A DNA stretch of 64,000 nucleotides from Vespa crabro (taxonomy: Eukaryota > Arthropoda > Insecta > Hymenoptera > Vespidae): assembly GCF_910589235.1 (NCBI RefSeq), contig NC_060963.1:8798501-8862500 (forward strand). The letters are read 5' to 3'. Below, in pieces: positions 25,500 through 40,440 of this stretch. The notes beneath the pieces were generated by a model that worked only from the letters and a program-made list of their open reading frames with translations, did no database searches and was not told where the DNA came from. How positions within the stretch are numbered: the first letter of the stretch is position 1; each line of letters starts with the position of its first letter. The translations under genes were made by a program, and so were the position numbers.

Positions 25500-28400
25500 A
25501 ACATTATCTAAGATGCCAAAAAATTTCTAGATTTATTATTTGACGTCTTTCCTAATACAGATGATTTATTAACCGAGATGTCTAACAAGATAAAAGATTT
25601 GCGAGAAGCCCTCTTAGGACTTAGCACGCCTGGAAATTACATCAAGAATATCGTAGATTAGTGTATACAATTGAGCGATTAATTAAAAAGTAAAACAGAC
25701 ATTGCAATCGTTGGCCCACTTGGTAGTGGAATGATAACCATTAGATAATTATTAGCTGAAACTTTGTCGAAAATTGGAGAACCAGTAGATCAGTATTTTA
25801 TTTATTCTGATGCAGTACCAAAATCAAGGCTTTTGGGGCGCGTTGATCCTCACACAAGGTAATTTTCATCCTAATTATTATTAATTTTTTTTATTTTCTA
25901 AGAGAATGGAAAGAAGAATTATTATTGAACGCTATAATAACAACCAATGAAATTTCAACTTAGATAATTTTTAATGGTGACGTTGAACTAGAATGAGCGG
26001 AAGTATTAAACTCTGTTTTAGATGATAATAGATTGTTAACATTATCTAATAGTGTTAATGTCAAACTCGGATATGATATAAGGTAGAGTAATTCAAAATA
26101 TATATCTTTTATTATCAACAATATCAACACACTAATCGATTAAAAAAAAAAATGCAGATTCATATTCGAGACGCATAAGCTTGCAAGTGCTACAGCTAGT
26201 CCAGCTACAGTTTCGCGATTCGGCGTTGTTTATCTTGGAATGATTAACCCGGATTCACTTCTGTTTGATTTAAATATCGAAGATTTGCTTGTTAACGTTC
26301 GGAACAATATAAAGATACACCCTTCTACTTGCATCGATGAAATTCTCAAGACAAACAACACAATACGATCATCAGCTTCCGGTTTGATTAATTCGATTTT
26401 ATATCAATAATTTAAAGCACATACACTTGGTGCAGAGACACTTATCGAAGCTTTCTGTGGACAAATCGAAGATCAAAACGTTAGGAAGAATCTGGCACAT
26501 TTGATTTATCACTCGACGGATTGTTGGTGTCCAGATCCTGATAAGTCATTCAATATTGTTTATAATGAGAAGTCCGATAGATTAGAACCGCTCATTGGCA
26601 TATATCAATCCATTGAGACGGAGGACGGATCTATTCTACTTTCAGGTAATGATAATTTAAATATTATATGAATTATGAGACGCAATGTCTAATTAATCTT
26701 TATAATGTTAAAAGTGAATTAGCATCTATTTTATCCTGGATAGAAAATGATTATCCCATTAGTTTACGAGGACTCAAGTAAAAGTATCCTGATAACTGCT
26801 GCATTATCATCTATAAAAATAATGATAATGCACCTTGATGCAAGGATCATCTCTCTGTGGCGCACAAGACCTTATTACGCGTTTAAAATGAACTTGCGTT
26901 CGTTTCAATTTATCTTCTTATGAAAGAATCTAGAAATCTAGAAATGTTCCACGAATTATTCTAATCTAATGATATATATTTAGCTTTCAAAGAGATGCAG
27001 GTAATTTTATGCGTGTTTTTTTTTTTTTTTTTTTTTTTTAAGGAAATAAAAACTATTATTTATATCGATGGGAAACAAATCTTTTTTTTATGATAGAAAT
27101 TATTTCAGGACAAAGGATTTCACGAGAATGATTTAGAATTCAGGCGAATTCCATTAATGTTTATTTGTACTGCAGATTCTATTACTGCTCTTCATCCGAA
27201 ATTAAAATGTCTCATGGTTACGTATTATCTACTATTGGTTATTTTGATACTTAAAAAACTAAGTAAATGATAATTAGATTGTATGCACATGTTTCTGTGT
27301 GATATTATTTAAGGTCTCTAAGTTCGACAGAGACTGTTGCTATGTTGGAACTTCATCTGAGAAATGGATTGAAACAAAAGGACGATTTAATGGACACTTG
27401 GACTTCGAAGACGACATCGGCTATTATGTTAGAAGCTTATATGTCAACTAGCTTGTCCAAAGAATTTCCTTTTTTGTGGACATAGGAGGATTTTATTTTG
27501 TGTACTGATTGTATTGGATATTACTTATTTCCTGAAAACGTGTAATATATTATCGATCATCAGTTAAATACTGGCCGACGTTTATTCTATCTTAAATAAT
27601 GTTCATAAATTTTTTCTTTTTTTTAGTTTTGTTTTCTTTTAAAGTAGAACGTCGATTAAAAGAGAGTATCAATTTTTTGGTTTTCCGTTCAAATTAACAG
27701 CTAAAGGACGAGTCAACTGGAATTCCGTATTGTCAACTAAAATGGTGGAAGTAAAAAATCAACGATGTTTTCGTTCGGGATATTGAGTTATTATTTATTG
27801 CCGGAGAGAGATGGAAAAGTAATATCATAAATGCAGCTTGAGAGAAGACGAACCAATACAGGCAACAATTACCTCCCATCTTCTACAAATTATTGCTGGT
27901 AATAAATATTTGTTTAGATTCTGACCTAATCCAATTTAGATTTATTATCATAACATCATTATTAATCGTATCGTACATAACATCCGTTCTTTATAATTAA
28001 TTATTACAATGAATATTAGATAGATATGACGTCTGTTTATATGCAACATTTTATACTCTGTCGGTAATTGGTTTTCGATCGAGTATAAAGGGTAATCTGT
28101 TATTAGGCGTGAAATATTTGATAATTATGTTTGAATTTAATTTGATCGAAGGCATATGTTGAACATTTTGGATGCGTTTACGTGGTGAGATATTAATTGG
28201 ACGTCCAGGAGTAGGAAGAAAATCAGCTGCCAGATTGGCTGCAACTTTCTCGGTTTTTCGATTCATTGATTTGGTAACTGAACGAGCAAAAGTTTGATGA
28301 GAAGTACTATTTAAGCGGCTGGTATCGATAGTAAATCAACGATGCTCTTAATCGAGGAACATCACATGAGAGAGGAAGGAATGTCTATCTTGGTCAGTGC

Positions 28401-29280
28401 TGCTGTCGCGAAAAATGAACTTCCGGGACTTTTTTCAACCGACAAATTGGATGTTATGACAGCACCGTTGATAGATTTATCAAGGAGAGAAGATTTTCCT
28501 GACATTTTAGAACTATATTTATATTATCATGAGTAGTCCATTAAAATGCCTCAAATTTTTTAACGTAACAGAAAAAGAAAAAAGAAAGAAAGAAAAAAAC
28601 AATATTTGATCATTTTTCAGGTGTACGAAGTTTTCTTCGTATAATCATGATTCTAGACATTAAAGACATGAAATCAACATTATTATTATATTCTGGATTA
28701 TTCAGATACAGTGCAATTATTGGTCCAAGTATTGAAAGCAAATGGTCGTCTTACGAAGCTCCATTGACTAAATATAATTCAAATGGATCAGAAACCTCTG
28801 GAGTATTATCAAGAACACAAGTTATGATTAAAGCTCATCTTTAACCTCCTAAGTAGTAGTACGCTCCCGTACGTTTCTTAACGATACTTTGTATATCTTA
28901 ACATCGTGAAATTTGGGGTGAGGAAGTTGAAAGTACACTTAGTAGTTTCGGCGCTGGTATATATTAAATAGATTAAGTCGTCGCTAAATTGAAGGACGAA
29001 ATTTCTAAGCAAAGACAAGAGCTTAATATATTAATCTCTGCTTCCTTTTGGTCATTTTTTTCTTTTTTCTCCTTCTTCATACTTTTATCTCTTCGAGAAC
29101 AAATTATATTTTCTGTAAAATTACGAGGATAATATAAAGATATACGTTTCTAATTTATTAGATTGAAAACGGAAAAACTAATGCAAATTTAGAAATTACT
29201 GCAGCAATGAGAGATGCCACAGAGCAACGTGGCAAGATGACTAATTTAAAAGCCGAGACCGAAAGAGTTACTTACGCATA
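25500..29280 (+). pseudogene. Dync2h1: Cytoplasmic dynein-2 heavy chain (DYNC2H1) pseudogene fragment, AAA2 to early stalk
   Basis: Plus-strand segments follow the order of the dynein-2 motor. Near 25525-25590 is the VFPNTDDLL region before AAA2. Near 25701-25747 is the AAA2 P-loop as IVGPLGSGMIT. Then come DAVPKSRLLGRVDPHTR, interrupted by an intron-like gap before EWKEELLLNA. LNSVLDDNRLLTLSNS is near 26004-26055 and ASPATVSRFGVVYLGM near 26194-26245, both dynein hallmarks. DKGFHENDLE-like AAA3 sequence is near 27110. The AAA4 P-loop GRPGVGRKS is near 28199-28225, ELPGLFSTDKLDV near 28420-28455, and coiled-coil-like stalk sequence near 29160-29275. In-frame stops occur in many segments (for example just after the AAA2 P-loop), and frames shift. 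The retained intron-like gaps argue against a retrocopy. The tail, AAA1, most of the stalk and AAA5-6 are absent. In living genes this motor drives retrograde intraflagellar transport in cilia. Confidence 0.85.
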
Positions 29281-29591
29281 TATCGTTCTAATAATTCTAA
29301 ATCTAATATACATAACTAAGTCTTTATAATTGTTATACACGTATATAATAACTATATCGCGTACTTATGCACATTGTGTATGCGTTTGTGTAAGTATAAG
29401 TTATTGATTTAACGGCTCATTAATTAATTAGCGAATACCGTAATGTGAATATTCAATTAGTATAGAGTATGATCAGATTCTATGATTTTTATGTGTTTTT
29501 CATTCGGCAATAAGCCAAATTGTAAAATAAACGTAATTTTATATGTATTCGTCATTCCCTCGAAAAATTCGGTTTATTATATTTAATAATT

Positions 29592-29690
29592 ATTATCTTC
29601 AATAATCATTATCTTCAATAATCATTACTTCCAATAATCATTACCGTCAATAATCTACTTGTTGTTGTTGTTGTTGTAGTTGTTGGTGCA
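29592..29690. repeat. Four 16-bp tandem units followed by a (TTG)n run
   Basis: Units of 16 bp at 29592, 29608, 29624 and 29640 (ATTATCTTCAATAATC and variants with ACTTCC or ACCGTC in the middle). A TTG run starts at about 29661. Confidence 0.85.
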
Positions 29691-29909
29691 TATAAATGAT
29701 CGATTAGAATTTAGACTTATTATTATGGATTTACTTATTTTCAATTTATAGCTGTCGCCCCCGAAGGAAATACTTTCTTTCTCTCTAACCGTTCATTTAT
29801 AATAAAAAAAAAAAGAAAAAAAGAGAAATACTTTTACGAGTCGTACGTTATCGATCAAGATATTTGTTTAATCATGTTTTATTTCCACATCTCTAATATC
29901 GTGAATTAA

Positions 29910-30640
29910 ATACCAGGAAGAGCTGGTGTTTATTCCAATAATGAGGCTGGGAAAGTTCGATCAAAAAAAGTTCCGAGATAATATTTAATCAAATCGATTG
30001 TTCCTCTACATGAATTTATTATTTTTGCTTCTTTTTTGTTACCCTAGCGGTTTTACAAGTAGATCTGATGGTATTACAATTCGAAGAGGAAAAGGAAGGA
30101 AATGAAGAAAAAACAAGAGAATATTAACATTAAAAAGCATCCTCAAGAAAAGAGTAATCGATTGTTACATATCATTTAAGAACGACAATTGGTCCCATCT
30201 TTTTGAATCATGAATCGATTAGAATTAATTTCATTGTAATTAACGCTCTTAATGAACAACGAATGGACTAAGATTAAGAAAAGAAAAAGAACTGGAAGGA
30301 GTTTGGGAGAAAGCGAAGAAGAAGAAGAAAAAAAGTCGAAAAATACTGATAGGATTTAGCTAATATTATATAAGTGCGTGTGTGTGTATGTTTGTGTGAT
30401 ATTTATCGAAAGAATAGTTCGCCGCGATGTGAGTAGTACTACAAGATTACAGAAATAGTGATGAGGCTCAAAGAGTAAATAGTCTCAAAGAGTATGTCTT
30501 TGTAAATAAAGCACAGTATTGCCTTTGTTAATGTAGGCCACGGCTTCGTGTCGTAAAACTCTCACATCTTTATCTTGTTTTAATTAGCGAACTAACATCA
30601 GGAAGACTTCTTGTTCATACCAATAATGAGGCTGGGAAAG
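29910..30640 (+). repeat. Pair of 46-bp direct repeats 685 bp apart
   Basis: The copies at 29910-29955 and 30595-30640 share CAGGAAGA, CTTGTT-like middle sequence and an exact block CCAATAATGAGGCTGGGAAA at their right ends. The second copy ends about 60 bp before the satellite begins. They may be ends of a degraded element or a local duplication. Confidence 0.7.
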
Positions 30641-30699
30641 TATTTGAATTATTAAGAAATTATAATTAATACACAACTCATTGGAATAGATAAGAGAAA

Positions 30700-31160
30700 A
30701 AGAAATTAATAATAATAACAACAATAATTACGACAATAACAATAATAACAACAACAATAAATACAACAGTAAAAATAACAAGAGTAATAACAACAAAAAT
30801 AATAATAACAATAAGAATAATAACAATAATAACAAAAACAATAACAATAATAACAATAACTGTAATAACAATAACAATGATAATAACAATGATAGCAATA
30901 ACAATAGTAAAAATGACAATAATAGCTATGATAACATTAATAAGAATATTAACAATTACAATAACAATTATCAGATTATTAAAAATAGAAATAACAATAA
31001 AAATAACAACGTTGAACATACAACGTAATAATAATACTAATAATAACAATATTAATATTAACAAAAACAACATTAGGTACAATAATAATGTTATTAAGAA
31101 CAATGGTAACAACAAAAACACTAATAACATAAATAGCAGTAATACCAAGAATAACAATGA
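30700..31160 (+). repeat. Satellite edge: AAT/AAC triplet zone
   Basis: Period-3 sequence built mainly from AAT and AAC triplets (for example AACAACAATAATTACGACAA) with scattered variants. C is common here, unlike the rest of the array. It grades into pure AAT. Confidence 0.9.
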
Positions 31161-31720
<560 letters not shown>

Positions 31721-32229
31721 GAATAATAGGAATGTTAAGAATAATGAGAAAAATAATAAGAATAACAATAGGAATAATAAGGACAATAAGAATAATAATA
31801 AGAATATTAAGAATTATAAGAATAATGAGAATGATATTAATAATTAGAATGATAAGCATAATAAGAACAATAATAAGAATAATAAGAATAATAAAAGAAT
31901 AATAATAATAATAATAATAATAATAAGAATAATAATCAGAAAAACAAGAATAATAAGAATAATGAGAATAATAATAAGAATAATAAAAAAAGAAGTATAT
32001 TAAGAGTAATAAGAATGATAAGAATAATAATAAGAATAATAAGAATTATAAGAATAATAAGAAAAATAATAAGAATAATAAGTATATTAAGAATAATATG
32101 AATAATAAGAATAATAAGGACAGTAATAAGATTAATAGGAATAATAAGAATAATAATTGGAATAATAGGAATGATACGAATAATAATAACAATAATAACA
32201 ATAATAAGAATAATAATATGAGGAATAAA

Positions 32230-32266
<37 letters not shown>

Positions 32267-32689
32267 TATTAATAATAATAATAATAATAACAATAATAAT
32301 AACAACAATAATAATAATAAGAATAATTAGAATGATAAAAATAATAAGAAAAATAATAAGAATAATAATAGGAATAATAAGAACAATAAGAATAATAATA
32401 GGAATGATAAGAACAATAAGAATAATAATAAGAATATTAAGAATTATAAGAATAATGAGAATATTAATAATAATATGAATAATAATACGAATGATAAGTA
32501 TAATAAGACTAATAATAAGAATAATAATAAGAATAATAAGAATAATAAGAATAATATGAATAATAATAAGAATAATAATAAAAATAATAAGAATAATAAT
32601 AGGAATAATAAGAATAATAATAAAAATAATAAGAATAATAACAATAGTAAGAACAATAATAAGATTAATAATAAGAATATATAGTATAC

Positions 32690-33349
32690 GAATAATAATA
32701 AGAATAATAAGAATAATAAGAATAGTAATATGAATAATATGAATAATAATAAGAGTAATAAGAATAATAAGAATAATATTATGAATATTAAGAATAATAA
32801 TAAAAATAAGAATAATAATAATAAGAATATTAAGAATAACAAGAATAATAAGAATAATTATAGGAATAATAAGGATAAATAGAATAATAAGAATAATAAG
32901 AATAATAAGAATAATAAGAACAATAATAAATTTAATAATAAGAATATAAAGAATAGTAATAAGAATAATATGAATAATAATAAGAATAATAATGAGAATA
33001 AGAAGAATAATAATAAGAATAATAAGAATAATAAGAATAGTAATATGAATAATATGAATAATAATAAGAGTAATAAGAATAATAAGAATAATATTATGAA
33101 TATTAAGAATAATAATAAAAATAAGAATAATAATAATAAGAATATTAAGAATAACAAGAATAATAAGAATAATTATAGGAATAATAAGGATAAATAGAAT
33201 AATAAGAATAATAAGAATAATAAGAATAATAAGAACAATAATAAATTTAATAATAAGAATATAAAGAATAGTAATAAGAATAATATGAATAATAATAAGA
33301 ATAATAATGAGAATAAGAAGAATAATAATAAGAATAATAAGAATAAGAA
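32690..33349 (+). repeat. 315-bp tandem duplication inside the satellite
   Basis: The word AATAGTAATATGAATAATAT at 32721 recurs at 33036, and AATAAATTTAATAATAAGAA, in the first copy near 32925, recurs 315 bp later. The copies are near-identical over the full unit, giving about 2.1 copies. Confidence 0.9.
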
Positions 33350-34389
33350 GAATAATAGGAATAATAATAATAAGAAGATTAATAAGAATAATAATAGGAA
33401 TAATAAGAATAATAATAAGAATAAATAAGAATAATAATAGGAATAATAACAGGAATAATAAGAATAATAAGAATAATTATAAGAATAATAAGAATAATTA
33501 TAAGAATAATAATGAGAATGATAATACGAATAAAAAGAATAACAAGAATAATAAGAATAAAAGGAATAATAATAAGAATAATAAGAATAATAATATGAAT
33601 AATAAGAATAATAGGAATAACAATAAGAATAATAAGAATAACAAGAATAATAAGTATAATAAGAATAATAATAAGAATAATTAGAATAATAGGAATAATA
33701 AGAGTAACAATAATAATAGGAATAATAAGAAAAAGAAGAATAATAAGAATAAAAATAGGAATAATTAGAATAATAAGAATAATAATAGGAATAATAAGAA
33801 TAAATAGATTAATAATAGAATAGAATAATAAGAATAGAATAATAATTATAGAATAATGAGAATAATAATAAGAATAATAAGAATAACAAGAATAATAAGA
33901 ATAATAAGAATTATAAGTATATTAATAAGAATAATAAGAATAATAATGGGAATAATAAGAATTATATGAATTATAAGAATTATAAGAATAATAAGAATAA
34001 AAGGCAATATTGGAATAATAAGAAAAATAATAAGAATAATAAGAAGAATAAGAGTAATAAGAATAGTGAAAATAATAAGAATAATAAGAATAATAAGAAT
34101 AATAATAATAAGAATAATAATAATAAGAATAATAATAAGAATAATAAAAATTATATTAAGATTAATAAGAAAAATTAGAATAATAAGATCAATAATAAGA
34201 TTAATAATAAGAGTAATAAGAATAATAAAAATAATAAGAATAATAAGAATAATAAGAATAAAAATAGGAATAATTAGAATAATAAGAATAATAATAGGAA
34301 TAATAAGAATGAATAGAATAATAAGAATAATAAGCATAATAAGAATAATAAGAAGAATAACGAGAATAATGAGATTAATAAGAATAATA

Positions 34390-34985
34390 ATAAGAATAAT
34401 AAGAATAATAGGAATAATAAGAGTAACAAGAATAATAGGAATAATAAGAAAAATAAGAATAATAATAATAAAAATAGGAATAATGAGAATAATAAGATTA
34501 ACAAGAATAATAAGAATAATAATAAGAATAATAGTAAGAATAATATGAATAAGAAGAATAATAATAAGAATAATAAGAATAATAAGTATAATAAGAATAA
34601 TAATAAGAATAATAATAAGAATAATATGAATAATAAGAATAATAATAAGAATACTAAGAATAATAATAAGAATAATAAGAATAACAAGAATAATAAGAAT
34701 AATAAGAATAAATATAAGAATAATAAGAATAATAGGAATAATAAGAGTAACAAGAATAATAGGAATAATAAGAAAAATAAGAATAGTAATAATAAAAATA
34801 GGAATAATGAGAATAATAAGATTAACAAGAATAATAAGAATAATAATAAGAATAATAGTAAGAATAATATGAATAAGAAGAATAATAATAAGAATAATAA
34901 GAATAATAAGTATAATAAGAATAATAATAAGAATAATAATAAGAATAATATGAATAATAAGAATAATAATAAGAATAATAAGAAT
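34390..34985 (+). repeat. 324-bp tandem duplication inside the satellite
   Basis: GAGTAACAAGAATAATAGG at 34421 recurs at 34745, and AAGAAGAATAATAATAAG at 34551 recurs at 34875. Few differences separate the copies. It is a different unit from the 315-bp duplication. Confidence 0.9.
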
Positions 34986-37900
34986 AATAATAAGAATAAG
35001 AAGAATAACAAGAAAATTAATATGAATAACAAGAATATTATGAATAATAAGAATAATAATAAAAATAATAAGAATAATAGGAATAATAAGAGAAACAAGA
35101 ATAATAGGAATAATAAGAGAAACAAGAATAATAGGAATAATAAGATAAATAAGAATAATAAGAATAAAAATAGTTATTCTGAGAATAATAAAAATAATAA
35201 TAAGAATAACGAGAATAATGAGATTAATAAGAATAATAATAAGAATATTAAGATAATAAGAATAATAAGAATAACAAGAATAATAATTATAAGAAGAATA
35301 ATAAGAATAATAAGAGTAATAAGAAAAATATTAAGAATAATAGGAATAATAAGAATAATAAGAATAATAAGCATAATAAGAATAATAATAATAAGAATAA
35401 TAATAATAAGAATAATGAGTATAATAAGAATAATAAGAATAATAAGAATAATAATAAGAATAGTAAGAATTATAATAAGAATAATAAGAATAATAAGAAT
35501 TATAAGAATAATAATAGCAATTATAAGAATAATAAGATTAATAAAATAATATAGGAATAATTAGAATAACAACAACAATAATAATTATAAGAATAAGATT
35601 AGAATAAAAGAATAACACGAATAAGAAGAATAATAAGAATAATAAGAATAGTAATAAGATAAATAAGAATAATAAGAATAATAATAAGAATAATAAGAAT
35701 AATAAGAATAATAAGAATAATAATAAGAATAACGAGAATAATGAGATTAATAAGAATAATAATGAGAATAATAAGAATAATAGGTATAATAAGAAAAATA
35801 AGAATAATAAGTATAAAAATAGGTATGATGAGAATAATAATATGAATAATAAGAATAATAATAAGAATAGTAAGAATAATTAGAATAATAAGAATAAAAA
35901 TAAGAATAATATGAAAAATAAGAACTATAAGAATAATGATAAGAGTGTTGAGAATAATAAGAATAATATTAAGAATAACAAGAATAATAAGAATAATAAT
36001 AAGAATAATGAGAATAATAAGAATAATAATAATAAAAATAAGAATAATAAGAATAAATATATAATAAGAATATTAATAGGAATAATAGGAATAATACGAA
36101 TAAGAAGAACAATAATAGGAATAATAAAAGTAATTAGAATAATAATAAGAATATGAAGATTAATAAGAATAATAAGAAGAATAAGAATAATAATAAGAAT
36201 AAAAAGATAAATAAAAGAACAATAGTAAGAATAATAAGAATAAAAACAAGCAGATAAGCATAAGAATAAGAATAATAATTATAATAATATAAATAATAAG
36301 AATAATAATAAGATTAATAAGAATAATAGTAAGAATTATAAGAATAACAAGAATAATAATAATAATAAGAATAATAATAAGAATAAATAGCATAACATGA
36401 ATAATAATAAGAAGAAGAATAATAATAAGAATACTAAGAATAATAATAATAATAAGAAGAATAATATTAATCAGAAAAATAATAATAGGTATAATAAGAG
36501 TAACAATAAAAATAGGAATAATAAGAAAAATAATAATAATAAGAGTTAAAATAAGAATAATGAGAATAATAATATGAATAATAAGAATAATAATATGAAT
36601 ATGAATAATAATAGGAATAATAAGAATAATTAGAATAATAAGAATAATAATAAGAATAATAAGAATAATAATAAGAATAATAATAAGAATAATAAGAATA
36701 ATAATAAGAATAGTAAGGATAACAAGAATAATAAGAATAATAAGAATAACATGAATAATAAAAATAATAATAAGACTAATAAGAATAACATGAATAATAG
36801 AAATAAAAAGAATAATTAGAATATTATGAATAATAATAGGAGTAATAAGAATAATTAGAATAATAAGAATAATAGGAATTTTTAGAGTAACAAGAATAAT
36901 AGGAATTATAAGAAAAATAAGAATAATAAGAATGAAAATAGGATTAATGAGAATAATAAGAATATTAATAAGAATAGTAACAATAACAAGAAAAATAAGA
37001 ATTATAAGAATAATAATAAGAGTAACAAGAATAATTGGAATAATAAGAAAAGTAAGAATAATAAGAATAAAAATAGGAATGATGAGATTGATAAGAATAA
37101 TAATAAGAATAATGAGAATGTTAAGTATAATAAGAATAATAAGAATTGTAATATGAATAATATTAATAATAATAAGAGTAATAAGAATAATAAGAATATT
37201 AATAATTGTAATCGGAATAATAAGAATAATAAGAATAATAAGAATAATAAGAATAATAAGAATAATAATAGAACTAATAAGATTAATAAGAATAATAAGA
37301 ATAATAAGAATTATAAGTATAGTAATAAGAATAATAAGAATAATAAGAATAAAAAGAATAAAAATAAGCATAATATGAATAACATACATAATAGGAATAA
37401 CAAGAATAATAAGATCTATAAGAATAATAAGTATAGTAATAAGAATAATAAGAATAATAATAAGAATAATAAGATTAATAAGAATAATATGAATAATAAT
37501 AAGAATAATAAGAGCAATAAGAATAGTAAGAACAATAATAAGTTTAATAATAAGAGTAATAAGGATAATATTATTAATAATAAGAATAATAATAAGGCTA
37601 ATGAGAATAATAAGAATAGAAAGAATAATAGTAGGAATAATAAGAATAATTATAAGAAAAATAAGAATTATTAGAATAATAAGAATAATAATAAGAATAA
37701 TAATCAGAATACTAAGAAAAATAAGATTAATAATAGCAATTATAAGAATAATAAGAACAATAAGAACAATACGAGGAATAACAAGAATAATAAGAATAAT
37801 AATAATAATAAGAATAATAAGAATAATAATAAAAATAATAAGAATAATAAGAATAATAAGAATAATAATAGGAATAATAGGAAATACGAATAATAAGTAC

Positions 37901-38318
37901 AATAATTGGAGTTAGAATAATAATAATACTAAGAAGAATAATAAGAATAATCAGAATTATAACAAAAATTATAAGAATAACAAGAATAATAAGAATAATA
38001 ATAATAAGTATAATAAGTATAATAATAAGAATAATAAGATTAATAAGAATAATAATAGGAATATTAAGAATAATATGAATAATAAGTATAATAATAAGAA
38101 TTAAAATAAGAATAATAAGAATAGAAAGTAAAATAAAAAGCATGTTAAGTATATCAAGTATAATAGGAATAATAAGAATAATACGAATAATATTAGGAAA
38201 AATAAGAATAAGATGAATAATAATAGGAATAATAAGAATAATAAGAATAATAAGAATAATAAGAATATTAATAAGAATAATAAGAATAATAGTAAGATTA
38301 ATAATAATAATAATTGTA

Positions 38319-38367
<49 letters not shown>

Positions 38368-40440
38368 GAATAATAAAAATCGTAAGAATAATAATAAGAA
38401 TAATATGAAAAGTAAGAACAATAATAACAATAATAATAAGAATAACAAGAATAATAGGAATAATTAGAATAATTAGAATAATAAAAGGAATAATAAGAAT
38501 AATAAGGATAATGAGAATCATAAAAATAATAATAGGAATAATAAGAATAATAAGAAAAATAAGAATATTAATAAGAATATTTAGAATAATAAGAATAACA
38601 AGAATAATAGGAATAATAAGAATAACAAGAATAATAAGAATAATACTAGGAATAATAAGTATAATAATAAGAATAATAAGAATAGTAAGAACAATAATAA
38701 GATTAATAATAAGAATAATAAGAATAATAATAAGAATAATAATAAGAATAATAAGAATAATAATAGGAATAATAAGAATATTAAGAATAATAATAAGAAT
38801 ACTAAGAATAATAATAAGAATAATAAGAATAAGAAGAACAATAAGAATAATAAGAATAATAATAATATTAAGTTATATACGAATAATAATACGAATAATA
38901 AGAATAATAAGAATAATAAGTATAGTAATCGGAATAATAAGAATAAACAGAATATAAAAGAATAGAAATAGGAATAATAAGATTAATACGAATAATAATA
39001 ATAAGAATAATAGTGATAAGAATAATATGAATAATAATAGGAATAATAAGAATAATAAGAACAATAATGGGAATAATAGGAGTAATAAGAATAATAAGAA
39101 TAATAAGAATGTAAAGAATAATAATATGAATAATAAGAATAATAATAGGAATAATAAGAATAATAAGAATAATAAAAGGAATAAAAAGAATAATAAGGAT
39201 AATGAGAATCATAAAAATAATAATAGGAATAATTAGAATAATAAGAATAATAATGGGAATAATAGGAGTAATAAGAATAATAAGAATAATAAGAATGTAA
39301 AGAATATTAATAAGAATAATAAAATAACAATAATAATAAGAATAATAAGAATAATAAGAATAATAATAGGAATAATAAGAATAATAAGAATAATAAGTAT
39401 TGTAATAAGAATAATAAGAATAATAATAATAATAAAATAATAAGAATAATAAGAATAATAAGTATAGTAATAAGAATAATAAAAGTAACATGAATAATAA
39501 GAATAATATGAATAATAATGAGAATAATAAGAATATCAAGAATAATAAGAATAATAATGAGAATAATAAGAATAACAAGAATAATAAAAATAATAAGAAT
39601 AATAAGAATAATAATAAGCATAATGAAAATATCAAGCGTAATAGGAATAATAAGAATAATATCAAGAGTAACAGGATTAATAAGAATAATAAGAGTAAAA
39701 AGAATAATATTATGAATATTAAGAATAATAATAAGAATAAGAAGAATAATACTAAAAATATTAAGAATAACAAGAATGATAATAATAATAAGAATAATAA
39801 GTATAGTAATAACAATAATAGGAATAATAATAAGAATAATAATGAGAATAATAAGAGTTATATGAATAATATTAAGAATAATAATAAGACTAATAGGAAT
39901 AATAAGAATAATAAACATAATTATAGGAATAATAAGAATAATAATAATTATAGTGATAATAAGAATAATAATAAGAATAATAAGAATAATAATAATAATA
40001 AGAATAATGAGAATAATAATAAGAATACGAAGAATAATAAATATAAAAATGAGAATAATAAGATTTATAATAATAATAATGAGAATAATAATAAGAACAA
40101 TAAGAATAATAAGAATAAAAATAGGAATAATATGAATAATAAGTATTATAATAGGAATAATAAGAATAATTAGAATAAAAAGAATAATATTAAGAATAAT
40201 AGGAATAATATGAATAATAAGAACAATAATAGGAATAATAAGTGTAAAAAGAATAACAATAGTAATAATAAGAATAATAATAGGACTAAGAATAATAATA
40301 ATAGTAATAATGAGAATATTAATAAAAATAATAAGAATAATACGAATAATAAGAATAACAATAATAATAGGAATAATAATAATAATAAGAATAATAAGAA
40401 TAAAAATAGGAATAATAAGAATAATAAGAATAAGAAGAAT

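Larger units (their letters stand above)
29281..30699. other. Gene-free spacer before the satellite
   Basis: AT-rich with poly-purine runs (about 29800-29830 and 30280-30345) and the short repeats listed separately. No coding exon seen. Confidence 0.4.
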
